From UBA5336 sp964412785 (GTDB taxonomy: Bacteria; Pseudomonadota; Alphaproteobacteria; Caulobacterales; Hyphomonadaceae), in assembly GCA_964412785.1 (NCBI GenBank), contig CAYPQD010000001.1, positions 1 to 64,000 on the forward strand: DNA of 64,000 bases, in the 5' to 3' direction. The position numbers and the translations under genes are program-made. Each line of letters begins with the position of its first letter. Position 1 is the stretch's first letter. The notes under the pieces were generated by a model. It worked only from the letters and a program-made list of their open reading frames with translations. It was not told the DNA's origin and did no database searches. Below, in pieces: positions 46,079 through 55,892 of the stretch.

Positions 46079-47986
46079 TCAGCGGCCGCTGGCCAGTCCC
46101 CGCCCGGTGAGCGCCGCTTCGATCTCGTCGAGAATGGCCGGGTCGTCGATCGTGGCAGGCGGCTTCCACGGCTCGCCATCGGCAATCTTGCGCATGGTGG
46201 CGCGCAGGATCTTGCCAGAGCGGGTCTTGGGCAGGCGGTCAACGACGAGGATGGTTTTCAGCGCGGCCACCGCGCCGATCTCACCGCGAATACGCTGGAC
46301 GCAGGCACGTTCCACCTCTGCCGGCAAGGCCGTGCAGCCGGAACTCAGCACGACGAAGCCTAACGGAACCTGGCCCTTCAGGCTGTCGGCGATGCCTATG
46401 ACGGCGCACTCGGCCACGTCCGGGTGGCCGGCGAGCACTTCCTCCATGCCGCCGGTGGAGAGGCGGTGGCCAGCGACGTTGATGATGTCGTCGGTGCGCG
46501 CCATGATGTAGAGATAGCCGTCCTCGTCGATGTAGCCGGCGTCGGCCGTTTCGTAATAGCCGGGGAAGTGGCTGAGATAGCTCTCTTCGAAGCGCGCGTT
46601 GGCCTGCCACAGGGTCGGCAGGTTGCCAGGCGGCAGGGGCAGCTTGACGCAGACCGCGCCGAGCGTGCCCGGGGCAACACGATGGCCGCCTTCGTCGATT
46701 ATATCGATGCGGTAGCCCGGCATCGGCACGCTGGCCGAGCCCGGTTTGACGGGCAGGGTCTCGATGCCGACCGGGTTGCCGGCGATGGTCCAGCCGGTCT
46801 CGGTCTGCCACCAATGGTCGATGACGGGCACGCGCAGGGTCTCCTCCGCCCAGGCGAGCGTGTCGGGGTCGGCCCGCTCTCCGGCGAGGAAGAGAGTGCG
46901 AAGGCTTGAGGTGTCGTAACGCGCAAGATGTTGGGCCTGCGGGTCCTCCTTGCGGATGGCGCGCAAGGCGGTTGGCGCAGTGAAGAGCGCAGCGACCCGG
47001 TGCTCGGAGATGACCCGCCAGAAGGTGCCGGCGTCGGGCGTGCCGACGGGCTTGCCCTCGAACAGCACGCTGGCGCAGCCGGCGAGCAGCGGCGCGTATA
47101 CGATGTAGGAATGGCCGACCACCCAGCCGACATCGCTGGCCGCCCAGAAGACTTCTCCCGGGTGGACGTCATAGATGTTCGCCATCGACCAGGCGAGCGC
47201 GACCATGTGACCGCCGGTATCGCGCACAACGCCCTTGGGCTGGCCGGTCGTGCCGGAGGTGTAGAGAATATAGACCGGGTCGGTCGCGGCCATGTCCACA
47301 GGGGTGGGGCGGGCGCCGGCGGTGCGGGCGGCCTCGATCTCGCCGGCCCAGTCATGGTCGCGCAGCCCCATCGGCTCGGCGGCGAGCGTCTCGCGCTGGA
47401 CGATGATGCAGCCCTCCGGCTTGTGGAGGGCCGCCTCGATCGCAGCATCGAGCAGGGGCTTGTAGGCAATGGTGCGGGCGGGTTCGATCCCGCAGGAGGC
47501 CGACAGGATGAGCTTTGGCCGGGCGTCATCGATGCGTGTGGCCAGCTCGTGCGGGGCGAAGCCGCCGAAGACGACGGAGTGGATGGCGCCGATCCGTGCG
47601 CAGGCGAGCATCGCGATAGCCGCTTCCGGGATCATTGGCATGTAGATGATCACCCGGTCGCCCCAGGTGACGCCATGGCGCTGCAGCATGCCCGCGGCGA
47701 GTGTCACCGCCTCGGTAAGCTCGCGATAGGTCCAGCTGCGCACGGTGCCGGTGACCGGGCTGTCATGGATGAGTGCGGTGCGCTCGCCATGGCCTGCGGC
47801 GACGTGGCGGTCGAGGCAATTGTGGCATGTGTTGCCGCGACCGTCCGGGAACCAGCGGCCATAGACGCCGGCGTTAGGGTCGAAGGCGCGGCCCGGCGGG
47901 CTCGTCCAGTCGATGGCCCCGGCGGCCTCCATCCAGAACCCTTCCGGGTCGCCGGCCCATGCGGCATAGGTCTCGCGATAGCCCAT
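46079..47986 (-). CDS. prpE: propionyl-CoA/acetyl-CoA synthetase-like ligase
   Basis: A 635-residue ANL ligase of the acetyl-/propionyl-CoA synthetase type. The P-loop is LYTSGTTGQPKGVVRDTGGH, with WWQTETGW, the acyl-AMP-binding MARTDDIINVAGHRLSTGG and the catalytic Lys in LPKTRSGKILRATM. The N-terminal ACAS domain is present (YRETYAAWAGDPEGFW). The sequence resembles PrpE more than Acs, so propionate activation is preferred. Its stop is 26 bp from the convergent lipoprotein stop. Confidence 0.9.
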   Translation of the reverse strand: MGYRETYAAWAGDPEGFWMEAAGAIDWTSPPGRAFDPNAGVYGRWFPDGRGNTCHNCLDRHVAAGHGERTALIHDSPVTGTVRSWTYRELTEAVTLAAGMLQRHGVTWGDRVIIYMPMIPEAAIAMLACARIGAIHSVVFGGFAPHELATRIDDARPKLILSASCGIEPARTIAYKPLLDAAIEAALHKPEGCIIVQRETLAAEPMGLRDHDWAGEIEAARTAGARPTPVDMAATDPVYILYTSGTTGQPKGVVRDTGGHMVALAWSMANIYDVHPGEVFWAASDVGWVVGHSYIVYAPLLAGCASVLFEGKPVGTPDAGTFWRVISEHRVAALFTAPTALRAIRKEDPQAQHLARYDTSSLRTLFLAGERADPDTLAWAEETLRVPVIDHWWQTETGWTIAGNPVGIETLPVKPGSASVPMPGYRIDIIDEGGHRVAPGTLGAVCVKLPLPPGNLPTLWQANARFEESYLSHFPGYYETADAGYIDEDGYLYIMARTDDIINVAGHRLSTGGMEEVLAGHPDVAECAVIGIADSLKGQVPLGFVVLSSGCTALPAEVERACVQRIRGEIGAVAALKTILVVDRLPKTRSGKILRATMRKIADGEPWKPPATIDDPAILDEIEAALTGRGLASGR

Positions 47987-48214
47987 CTCGGCGCCTCCTC
48001 TGCTCTGTCGCCCGCCCGTCCCGGGCCGGTGGCCGGGCGCAGCGGACGCTGGTTAGCAGTATAGGCGATGAGCCTGCCGCGTGTCCGGATAGACTTTCGG
48101 CGGGGCCGCACGGCGCCGCCACGCGGTCATGACCTGAGGCTGAACCTTGCCGGGAGGGGTTGCAGGCGCCACACTTCCCCCAAGCCCTTCCCCTGCGCCA
48201 CCTGAGAGCCCCCC

Positions 48215-50131
48215 ATGACCCGTGTCCGCCTTGCCGCCGCCATCCTGTCTGCAACCCTCGCCGCCGGGGGGCTTGTCGCGCAGGCCGGCCCGGCTGACGA
48301 GCAGGCGCGCATCGATGCAATTCTCGCCCCGCTCAATGGCGAGTATGGTGTCTCCGATGCGGCGATGGCGACTGCCGTGCTCGGCGCGGACGGCAAGCCG
48401 GTGGGCGTCACCGCCTATGCCGCCCCGGTCGATGCGATCAAGGCGGGCGACATGGCGGCGTTCATCGCACTGGTGCGCATGGCAGGGGCTGACGATGACG
48501 TCCTGCGCGGGCTCGGCGCCGTCGTCCTGTCCGTCGACCGGATCGCGGCGCAGGATCATGTGGCGGCGCGTGCGCTGATCGAAGCGGGCGAGGGTGATGA
48601 CTATACCGGCCCCATCCTCGATTTCGTGAATGCCTGGCTGTATGCGCTGGAGGACGACATCCCGGCCGCGATCGCCGCCCATCGCGGGGCCGATGCCGGC
48701 CTGCCGGGGCTGACGGCCGACCTGTCGCTTGCGGCCATGCTGGAGGCGGCGGGCCGAGTGGAGGAGGCGCTGGCGGTCTATGAGACGCTGACGCCGTCGC
48801 GGATCGAGGCGCCCGAACACCGGTTCGATGCAAAGGGGATCCTGTTCAGCCATGTGAAGATGGTGGTGGCACGCCATGCCCTGCTGCTGCGCCGGCTGAA
48901 CCGGATAGAGGAGGCGCAGGCTGTCTACCGCCGTCTCGCCGACGCCGAGCCGGAGCGTGCGACCCAGTATGCCGCCGCAATCGAAGCGCTGGAGACCGGG
49001 CGGGGGATTGACGATGAGGCGGTGACGCTCCGCTCGGCTTTCGCCCAGTCGATGAGCGACCTGTCCAATGCCCTGTTCCAGCAACGCTACATCCGCAATG
49101 CCCTGATCGGGCGGCGTCTCGATGGCTTTGACGCGCAGCGGGCGACGTTCGACCAGCTTGCCCTGCTGGTTGATCCGGCAAGCAGGTCATTGCGCCAGAC
49201 CGTGATGGCCGGGCTGTATGAGGAGGCGCTCTTCGACGGCGTCGCCCATGTGGCGCAGACCGCGCCGGAGCCGAATGCCGCGCTGCAATTGTCTGCCGCG
49301 CAGGCGCTGCTGATGGCGGGCGAGGACGCGAAGGCCGCCAGCGCCCTGGAGGCGGCGCTTGAACTTGCCGGCGAGGATGAACGCTATGAGACCGCCTCCG
49401 GCGCGGTCAGCCTCTATGCCCTGCTCGGCAATGACGCGCGCGCGCTGGGGCTTGCCGCGGAGGCCCGCAGCCTGGCCGTGAATGGTTCAGAGCGCGCCAG
49501 CGCGGCGGGGCTGACCGCCAGCGTGCACCAGCAGTTTGCCCGTCCGGACGAGGCTGTCCGCCTGGCGCGCGAGGCGGTCGCGCTCGATAACACCCATGAG
49601 CGACGGATGGCGCTGGCGACCTATCTCGCCGAATCGGGCGCGGTCGAGGAGGGGCTTGCGCTGATCCGCGCCGACCGGCTGAGCCGGCCGAACGATCCAT
49701 ATATGCTCAACACGCTCGGATATTTCCTGATCGAGCACACCGACCGGTATCAGGAGGGTTTCAGGGTCCTCTACCGCGCCAACGAACTGGCGCCGAATGA
49801 CGCCTATATCGCCGACAGCCTCGGCTGGGCGTACTACAGGCTTGGCCACCTAGACGATGCCTCGCGTCTGCTGAAGATTTCCAGGGATGAATTGCTGCCC
49901 CACCGCCACTGGGAGATCGAGGACCATCTCGGCGACGTGCTCTGGCATCTCGGCGACGAGGCGGCGGCGCGCGCGGCCTGGCAGGTGGCGCTGGACGGGC
50001 ACCCGCCGGTGAACAAGCGAGCGAGGATGACCGACAAGCTGGAGAACGGTATCAGCGAGCCGGCGCCGGAGACGCAGAAGCTGCCGCGGGTATCCAGCGA
50101 CGAGCAGGCCGTGGAGGAACGGGACATCTGA
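48215..50131 (+). CDS. exported TPR-repeat protein
   Basis: A 638-residue protein with a signal peptide (ending near VAQAG, residue 24) followed by many tetratricopeptide-like helix pairs across the whole length (LEEALAVYETL-type, EAQAVYRRLADAEPERA, DSLGWAYYRLGHLDDASRLL). The C-terminal third contains the DSLGWAYYRLG segment also seen in the next gene. Likely a periplasmic scaffold in envelope biogenesis or export. It is 42 bp upstream of another TPR gene. Confidence 0.8.
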   Translation: MTRVRLAAAILSATLAAGGLVAQAGPADEQARIDAILAPLNGEYGVSDAAMATAVLGADGKPVGVTAYAAPVDAIKAGDMAAFIALVRMAGADDDVLRGLGAVVLSVDRIAAQDHVAARALIEAGEGDDYTGPILDFVNAWLYALEDDIPAAIAAHRGADAGLPGLTADLSLAAMLEAAGRVEEALAVYETLTPSRIEAPEHRFDAKGILFSHVKMVVARHALLLRRLNRIEEAQAVYRRLADAEPERATQYAAAIEALETGRGIDDEAVTLRSAFAQSMSDLSNALFQQRYIRNALIGRRLDGFDAQRATFDQLALLVDPASRSLRQTVMAGLYEEALFDGVAHVAQTAPEPNAALQLSAAQALLMAGEDAKAASALEAALELAGEDERYETASGAVSLYALLGNDARALGLAAEARSLAVNGSERASAAGLTASVHQQFARPDEAVRLAREAVALDNTHERRMALATYLAESGAVEEGLALIRADRLSRPNDPYMLNTLGYFLIEHTDRYQEGFRVLYRANELAPNDAYIADSLGWAYYRLGHLDDASRLLKISRDELLPHRHWEIEDHLGDVLWHLGDEAAARAAWQVALDGHPPVNKRARMTDKLENGISEPAPETQKLPRVSSDEQAVEERDI

Positions 50132-50173
50132 GGAAGGCTTTGCCGGGGGCGCCGGTGCGCGCTAAGCCTTGGC

Positions 50174-51964
50174 ATGGCGATGATGCTGCGTTTTCTCCCC
50201 GCCGGACTGGCCGCCATGATGGCGGCCCTCGTCCTTGTGCCCGCCGGCTGTACGAGCGATGACGGCCGGTCGCCGATACCGGGGCCGTCCTCGTTCTTTG
50301 GGGAGGCGCGCCCGGCCGAGGCCGATGCCTACAGTCATTTCCTGGTGGCGCGCTTTGCGGCCCTGACCAATGACCCGGTTACGGCTGCGAAGAATTATGA
50401 GGCGGCGCTCGCCCATGATGGCGCAGCCGAGGATGACATGGCCGAACGCGCCGTGTTTGTTGCCCTGCTGGCCGGCGATGTGGAGGTGGCGACGCGGATG
50501 GCACGGGCCGCCGGCCCCGATGGCGCGGGCGCCGGGCTCAGCCGGCTGACGCTGGCGGTCGATGCGATCCGGCGCGGGCGCCTGCGCGAGGCCGATACCC
50601 TTCTGTCGGAGGGGGGGTTCGGGCCGTTCAACCGGCTGGTGGTCGATGCGCTGCACGCCTGGGTGCTGAGTGAGACCGAGGGCCTTGCCGCTGCCCGCGC
50701 GCGCCTGCTTGCCAGCCAGAGCGGCGATGCCGTGCTTGACAGCGTGCTGTACTACCAGCTTGCCATGATCGAACTGGCCGGGGGCGAGACCGAGGCGGCG
50801 CTGCGCAGTCTGGAGCAGGTGTGGAGCGGCGGCGCGCGGCTGGCTGTCGCGGCGCAGGCGCAGGCCCGGATCCTTGCTGCGCGGGGCGAGCGCAGTGAGG
50901 CAATCGCCCTGCTTGACACATTCCGCAGCGAGATCGGCATCAATGCCGGGCTGGAGCACCTGCGCGGGCAGATCGAGGCCGGTGGCCGGATCCGCCTGGA
51001 GCGGCCCTCGCTGCGCGAGGGAGCTGCGCTTGCGATCTATGCCCCGGCCGCCGCGCTGGCAGCGCAGACCGAGGGCGATCTCGCCGGGGTCTATTTCGCG
51101 CTGTCGCTCGTCCTCGACCCGGACCTGCATGTGGCCCGCACCCTGTGGGCGCAGGCGCTGGATGAGGCGGACCGGCGCGAGGCGGCGATTGCGCTTCTCT
51201 CCGGCGTGCCGGAAAGCTCCCGCTTCTTTGCGACCGCACGCGGCCAGATGGCATGGGCGCTGCGGCGTGAGGGCCGCGACGAGGCGGCGCTGGAGGTTGC
51301 GGCAGAGGCGCTCGCGGCGCAGCCCGACCGGTCGCTCAAGATCCAGCTTGGCGACCTTTACCGCTCGCTCGGACGCGACGGCCAGGCCGAGCAGGTCTTC
51401 ACCGAACTGATCGAGAGCGATGCCGGCGCCGGGGTGGAAGACTGGCGATTGCTGTTCGCCCGCGGCGCCGCGCGCGAGCGACTGGGCCGCTGGCCCGAGG
51501 CGGAGGGGGACCTTACACGCGCGCTCGCCCTCAACCCGGACGAGCCGGCGCTGCTCAACTATCTCGGCTATAGCTGGGTCGATCGCGGCCTCAACCTTGA
51601 CCGGGCGCTTGGCATGATCGAGCGGGCGGTGCGCCTGCGCCCGCTGTCCGGGGCGATCATCGACAGTCTCGGCTGGGCGCACTACCGAATGGGCAATTAC
51701 GACATCGCCGTCAGGCTCCTGGAGCGGGCGGTCGAACTGGAGCCGGCCGACCCGGTGCTGAATGACCATCTCGGCGATGCCTACTGGAAGGTCGGGCGGC
51801 GGCTGGAGGCGCGCTTCCAGTGGCAGCGTGTGCTGCAGCTCGACCCGGACGCGCGGGAGGCCGAGGCGGCCGCGGCGAAGCTGGCTGATGGTCTTCCCCT
51901 GGCAGGGCCTGACCTCGCCCGGACCGAGACCGGCCTTGGTCCGGCCGTGCCGCCGCGTCCGTGA
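50174..51964 (+). CDS. TPR-repeat lipoprotein upstream of ispE
   Basis: A 596-residue protein with a lipobox (VPAGC, about residue 26) and TPR-type repeats (AAKNYEAALAHDG, TALEVAAEALAA-like, DSLGWAHYRMGNYDIAVRLLERAVELEP). TPR lipoproteins of this type sit next to ispE in other alphaproteobacteria. The start codon region has no good Shine-Dalgarno; ATG at 50180 is an alternative. It ends 7 bp before ispE, so co-expression is likely. Confidence 0.82.
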   Translation: MAMMLRFLPAGLAAMMAALVLVPAGCTSDDGRSPIPGPSSFFGEARPAEADAYSHFLVARFAALTNDPVTAAKNYEAALAHDGAAEDDMAERAVFVALLAGDVEVATRMARAAGPDGAGAGLSRLTLAVDAIRRGRLREADTLLSEGGFGPFNRLVVDALHAWVLSETEGLAAARARLLASQSGDAVLDSVLYYQLAMIELAGGETEAALRSLEQVWSGGARLAVAAQAQARILAARGERSEAIALLDTFRSEIGINAGLEHLRGQIEAGGRIRLERPSLREGAALAIYAPAAALAAQTEGDLAGVYFALSLVLDPDLHVARTLWAQALDEADRREAAIALLSGVPESSRFFATARGQMAWALRREGRDEAALEVAAEALAAQPDRSLKIQLGDLYRSLGRDGQAEQVFTELIESDAGAGVEDWRLLFARGAARERLGRWPEAEGDLTRALALNPDEPALLNYLGYSWVDRGLNLDRALGMIERAVRLRPLSGAIIDSLGWAHYRMGNYDIAVRLLERAVELEPADPVLNDHLGDAYWKVGRRLEARFQWQRVLQLDPDAREAEAAAAKLADGLPLAGPDLARTETGLGPAVPPRP

Positions 51965-51971
51965 GACGGAG

Positions 51972-52853
51972 ATGTCGGGGGCAACATCCATCCTCGCCCC
52001 GGCGAAGGTGAACCTCTTCCTGCATGTGGGGCCGGTGCGCGGCGATGGCCGCCACGATCTCGACAGCCTCGTTGTCTTCGCCGATGCGCGTGCGGCCGAT
52101 ACGCTGGAGGTCCTGCCGGAGAAGGCATTCAGCCTGCAGGTCACCGGCCCGCATGCCGCAGCGGCGGGGCCGCTGGAAGACAATCTGGTGATGAAAGCGC
52201 AGCGCCTGCTGGAGGCCACAGCGGGGGACTTGCCGGGCATGGCGGTCACACTTGAGAAGGCGCTACCGGTGGCCGCCGGGATTGGCGGCGGGTCGGCCGA
52301 TGCGGGCGCGTTTCTCCGGCATGTTGGGCATCTCGCCGGTGTGCCGGGCGGGGCGCTGCTCGCGCTCGCTGCGAGGCTTGGCGGCGATGTGCCGGCAGCG
52401 CTGGGCGCGCGCCCCTGCCGGATGCGCGGCGATGGCGACCGGGTGGAGCCGGTGGACGACCTGCCGGCGCTGGCGGCCGTTCTTGCCAACCCCGGCGTGC
52501 CCTGCCCGACCGGACCTGTCTTCCGCGCCTATGACGCGGCAGGCGGCGGCGCGGGCTTTGCCGAGACCGACCTGCCGGCGTTTGACGGGGCCGGCGCGCT
52601 GATCGGATGGCTGGCGGCGGCGACGCGCAATGACCTGGAGGCGCCTGCGACCGGCCTTGTCCCGGAGATCGGCGCCTGCCTCGGGGCCCTCGACCGCCTT
52701 CGCGGAGCGCAGCTTGCCCGCATGAGCGGCTCCGGAGCGACGTGTTTTGCCCTGTTCGGCGAGGAGGCGGCCGCCGAGCGCGCCGCGGCGCAGCTGGTCG
52801 CGGCGCAGCCCGGCTGGTGGGTGCGTGCGACCCGGCTCGGGGGGCTTCCGTGA
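51972..52853 (+). CDS. ispE: 4-diphosphocytidyl-2-C-methyl-D-erythritol kinase
   Basis: A 293-residue GHMP kinase that phosphorylates CDP-ME in the MEP pathway. The N-terminal APAKVNLFLHVGPVRGDGRHD and the ATP-binding LPVAAGIGGGSADAGAFLR are diagnostic, with the C-terminal GHMP motif MSGSGATCFALF. The start is the ATG at 51972 following ACGGAG. It overlaps the next gene by 4 bp (GTGA). Confidence 0.95.
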   Translation: MSGATSILAPAKVNLFLHVGPVRGDGRHDLDSLVVFADARAADTLEVLPEKAFSLQVTGPHAAAAGPLEDNLVMKAQRLLEATAGDLPGMAVTLEKALPVAAGIGGGSADAGAFLRHVGHLAGVPGGALLALAARLGGDVPAALGARPCRMRGDGDRVEPVDDLPALAAVLANPGVPCPTGPVFRAYDAAGGGAGFAETDLPAFDGAGALIGWLAAATRNDLEAPATGLVPEIGACLGALDRLRGAQLARMSGSGATCFALFGEEAAAERAAAQLVAAQPGWWVRATRLGGLP

Positions 52854-53836
52854 CCGACTGGGCGATCCCCTTTCTCGTCTCCCTCACTGTCTGCGGCCTG
52901 ATGGTCTGGCGCGGGCCGCGCGATGCGCCCGACGGCCAGCGCAAGCTGCAGGCACGACCGGTGGCAAGCAGCGGCGGGCTCGGTATCGCGGCGGGAATGC
53001 TGGCCGGCCTGGCCGTGTCGCTGGCGCCCGGCCCGGTTGCCATGCAGGTCCTTGCCCTGCATGGCGTCGCGCTGGCGATCCTGCTGGTGGGCCTTGTTGA
53101 CGATTTCAGGCCGCTTGATGCCCGGCTGAAGCTTGCCCTGCTGGCGGGCCTGTCAGTGGTCGCGTGCTGGCTCGGCTGGGCCCTTCTTGTGCCTGGCCAT
53201 GGCGTCCCCTCAGGACCAGTATGGGCGCCGCTGCTGATCGCAGGGGGCGCACTCTGGCTGTTCGTGGTCATGAACGCGGCGAATTTCATGGATGGCTCGA
53301 ACGGCCTGGCGCTGGGCTCGGCGTTCATAATGCTGGCGGCGCTGGGCGCGCCTGCGGGGGGCGCTGGCCCGGTCCTGCCGGCAATCCTCGGCTTCCTTGC
53401 CTGGAATCTCGGCGGCAGGCTCTATGCCGGCGATGCCGGCGCCTATTTCGTCGGCTTTGTCCTGTCGGCGCTGGCTCTGTCGGAGGTCTATGCCGGCCGG
53501 TTCTCGATCTGGGTCCCGCCGCTGGTCGCGCTGCCCTTCCTGGCGGACGTGCTGATGACGCTGGCCTGGCGGGCGCGGCGCGGTGAGAGGCTGATGCAGC
53601 CCCACCGGATGCATGCCTACCAGCTGTTCCGCCGCGCAGGCTGGGGGCATCTGCGCGTCGCAGCGCTGTGGTGGGCGATGGCGGCAGTGTGCGGGGCCCT
53701 GGCGGTGTCGGTGGCGGGCCGGGGCGTCCTTGTCGAGGCGGCGGCCTTTGCTGGCGCGCTCTTCATCAGCCTCGCGCTGTGGCTGTGGCAGAGGCGGATC
53801 TACTCGGCGCGGCTCGGCCTCAATAGGCGCGACTGA
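52850..53836 (+). CDS. MraY/WecA-family undecaprenyl-phosphate sugar-phosphate transferase
   Basis: A 328-residue polytopic membrane enzyme that transfers a sugar-1-phosphate from a UDP-sugar to undecaprenyl phosphate. Catalytic segments are LVGLVDDFRPLDARLKL, VMNAANFMDGSNGLA, GDAGAYFVGF and PHRMHAYQ. GTG 52850 overlaps the ispE stop, so it is translationally coupled to isoprenoid synthesis. The end overlaps the convergent polyprenyl synthase gene by 17 bp. The acceptor polymer could be O-antigen, capsule or holdfast. Confidence 0.88.
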   Translation: MTDWAIPFLVSLTVCGLMVWRGPRDAPDGQRKLQARPVASSGGLGIAAGMLAGLAVSLAPGPVAMQVLALHGVALAILLVGLVDDFRPLDARLKLALLAGLSVVACWLGWALLVPGHGVPSGPVWAPLLIAGGALWLFVVMNAANFMDGSNGLALGSAFIMLAALGAPAGGAGPVLPAILGFLAWNLGGRLYAGDAGAYFVGFVLSALALSEVYAGRFSIWVPPLVALPFLADVLMTLAWRARRGERLMQPHRMHAYQLFRRAGWGHLRVAALWWAMAAVCGALAVSVAGRGVLVEAAAFAGALFISLALWLWQRRIYSARLGLNRRD

Positions 53837-54833
53837 CGCAGAAATCGGCGAGGTCGGATAGGGCTTCGCGGGCCGGGCTGTCGGGCAGGCCCTTGAGTGC
53901 CGCCTTGGCAAGGGCGGCATAGGCCTCGGCCTCCTGGATGGTCGCTTCGGCGGCGCCGGTCGCGCGGATCAGGTGAATCGCGCGCGGCAGGTCGCCATCT
54001 TCCTGGCGTTCCGGGTCGAGCGCGCGGTCCCAGAAGTCCCGGTCGGTATCGGAGCCGCGGCGTCTTGCGATGACGACGGGCAGGGTTACCTTACCCTCGC
54101 GGAAATCATCGCCGACGGACTTGCCGATCATCGAAGTGGTGCCGCCATAGTCGAGTGCATCATCGATGATCTGGAAGGCGAGCCCGAGCGCACGACCATA
54201 GGCGGCGAGCGCGGCGGCGTGGCTGTCCCCGCCGGCCGATAGTGCCCCGGCACGGGCGGCCGCCTCGAACAGGGCCGCGGTCTTCGCCTCGATGATCGCG
54301 AGATATTCTTCCGTCGGAAGGTCGAGCCGGCCCTGGGCGGCGAGCTGGCGGACCTCCCCCTCGGCGATCACTGTCGACGCGTGGGATAGGATGTTCAGGA
54401 TATCGAGATTGCCGGTCTCGACCATCAGGGTAAACGCTCGGGCAAACAGGAAGTCGCCAACGAGGATGGAGGCGGAATTGCCCCAAATCGTCTTTGCCGC
54501 CGGCTTGCCGCGTCTGAGATTGCTCTCGTCGACCACGTCGTCATGCAGCAAGGTGGCCGTGTGGATGAACTCTACGGCAGCCGCGAGGGCGTGGGTGCCG
54601 GGCCTGACAAGACCGGTCGCCCGCGCAGCCGCGAGTGTCACCATCGGGCGAAGCCGCTTGCCGCCGGCCGCCACGAGATAGCCCGACAGGTCCGGGATCA
54701 TCGCGACGGGACTTGCCGTGTGCGCCTTGAGCAGGCGCTCGACCTCGACGAGATCGTCCGCGAACAGGGCCTGCATGCGGTCGATTACCGAAGGGCGCGC
54801 AGCGCCGGCGTCATGGGTCTGCAAAACGGTCAA
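53820..54833 (-). CDS. ispB: polyprenyl diphosphate synthase (octaprenyl type)
   Basis: A 337-residue trans-prenyl synthase that makes long-chain diphosphates for quinone side chains. The motifs are LLHDDVVDESNLRRG and FQIIDDALDYGG; GNSASILVGDFLFARAF and LPVVIARRRGSD-type segments are in place. The start codon is uncertain: TTG 54833 gives MTVLQTHDAG, while the ATG at 54776 (MQALFADD) is a shorter option. It is convergent with and overlaps the WecA-like gene. Confidence 0.92.
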   Translation of the reverse strand: MTVLQTHDAGAARPSVIDRMQALFADDLVEVERLLKAHTASPVAMIPDLSGYLVAAGGKRLRPMVTLAAARATGLVRPGTHALAAAVEFIHTATLLHDDVVDESNLRRGKPAAKTIWGNSASILVGDFLFARAFTLMVETGNLDILNILSHASTVIAEGEVRQLAAQGRLDLPTEEYLAIIEAKTAALFEAAARAGALSAGGDSHAAALAAYGRALGLAFQIIDDALDYGGTTSMIGKSVGDDFREGKVTLPVVIARRRGSDTDRDFWDRALDPERQEDGDLPRAIHLIRATGAAEATIQEAEAYAALAKAALKGLPDSPAREALSDLADFCVSRAY

Positions 54834-54944
54834 GCCACGTCCTGACTATGCGGATGGATTTCGGTCAGCCTCAATGGATAAGGTGAAATGCCCTGCGATC
54901 AACAGTCGGCGCAGGGCAGCAGGCTGTGGCATAAGGCCCATGCC

Positions 54945-55151
54945 ATGGAAGAAGTGTTCCGAACGAATGATCTGGTCAAACTGTCCTACGTGCAGCACCT
55001 GCTGGATGAGGCCGGTGTGGCATATTTTGTCGCCGACCAGCACATCTCGGCCACCGAGGGCAATATCGGGGCCTTTCCCCGTCGTGTCCTCGTCGCTGCG
55101 CGCCTGGCCGGCCGCGCCCGTCTCGCGCTGAAGGGTGTCGAGCCGGGATGA
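54945..55151 (+). CDS. DUF2007 domain protein
   Basis: A 68-residue protein with the DUF2007 pattern: MEEVFRTNDLVKLSYVQHLL, AYFVADQHIS, and RRVLVAARLAGRARLAL. Function unknown; members act as small putative signalling or regulatory proteins. It overlaps the methyltransferase gene downstream by ATGA. Confidence 0.87.
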   Translation: MEEVFRTNDLVKLSYVQHLLDEAGVAYFVADQHISATEGNIGAFPRRVLVAARLAGRARLALKGVEPG

Positions 55152-55888
55152 GCGGTGAAAGCGAGGATGCCTTCTTCGGCGGCGCGGTCCGGGTGATCCA
55201 GCCGGCGAAGGGCTTTCGCGCTGGCACCGACAGCGTGCTGCTGGCCGCCGGACTGCCGGATGTCGGCGAGGGTGAGGCGCTGGAGATCGGATGTGGCTCA
55301 GGCGCCGTGCTGCTGATGGCAGCCTGGCGGGAGGTGGCCGCGCAGCTGACCGGCGTTGACCGGGACGAGGATGCACTCGGCCGTGCGCGGCGCGGGATCG
55401 CGCTCAACCCGAGGGCAAGGGGACGGGTCGCTGTGGAGCAGCTCGGCGTCGCCGGCCTGCCGCATGACTGGCAGAACCGCTTCGACCTGGTGTTCTCCAA
55501 CCCGCCCTTTTTCGAGCCGGGGCGGATCACGCCGCCGCCGGGGGCCAAGCGGGACGCCTATCTTGCCGAGGTGCGGCTTGAGGAGTGGCTGACCGCCATG
55601 CTGGTCTGCGCGCGGGCGAAGGGCTGGGTGGTGCTGGTCCACCGGGCCGCAGAGCTTGCGCGGATCCTGGCGGTGCTCGACCGCCAGGCCGGGGAGATCA
55701 CCGTCCTGCCGGTCAGGCCGCACCCGGGGGCGGAGGCCAAGCGGGTTCTGGTGCGCGCCCGCAAGGGGCTGCGGCGCGGGCCGATGCGCCTCCTGGCCGG
55801 GCTCGACCTGCACGCGACGCCCGGCGGGGCGCGTACCGACCGTTTGGAGGCGGTTGCGGCCCGCGGCGCGCCGCTCGACTGGGCGTGA
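55148..55888 (+). CDS. TrmN6-like N6-adenine methyltransferase
   Basis: A 246-residue class I SAM methyltransferase. It has the SAM motif LEIGCGSGAVLLM and the adenine-N6 catalytic motif SNPPFF. The N-terminal GGAVRVIQPAKGFRAGTDSVLL matches the YfiC/TrmN6 family, which modifies A37 of tRNA-Val. Many alphaproteobacteria have this gene beside the DUF2007 gene and a polyprenyl synthase. Confidence 0.88.
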   Translation: MSGESEDAFFGGAVRVIQPAKGFRAGTDSVLLAAGLPDVGEGEALEIGCGSGAVLLMAAWREVAAQLTGVDRDEDALGRARRGIALNPRARGRVAVEQLGVAGLPHDWQNRFDLVFSNPPFFEPGRITPPPGAKRDAYLAEVRLEEWLTAMLVCARAKGWVVLVHRAAELARILAVLDRQAGEITVLPVRPHPGAEAKRVLVRARKGLRRGPMRLLAGLDLHATPGGARTDRLEAVAARGAPLDWA

Positions 55889-55892
55889 GCGC

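Noticed and set aside
50162..52489. A 775-codon minus-strand open frame opposite the TPR lipoprotein and ispE
   Set aside because: It is Arg/Pro/Gly-rich and low in domain character; the plus strand encodes ispE and the TPR protein with clear motifs.
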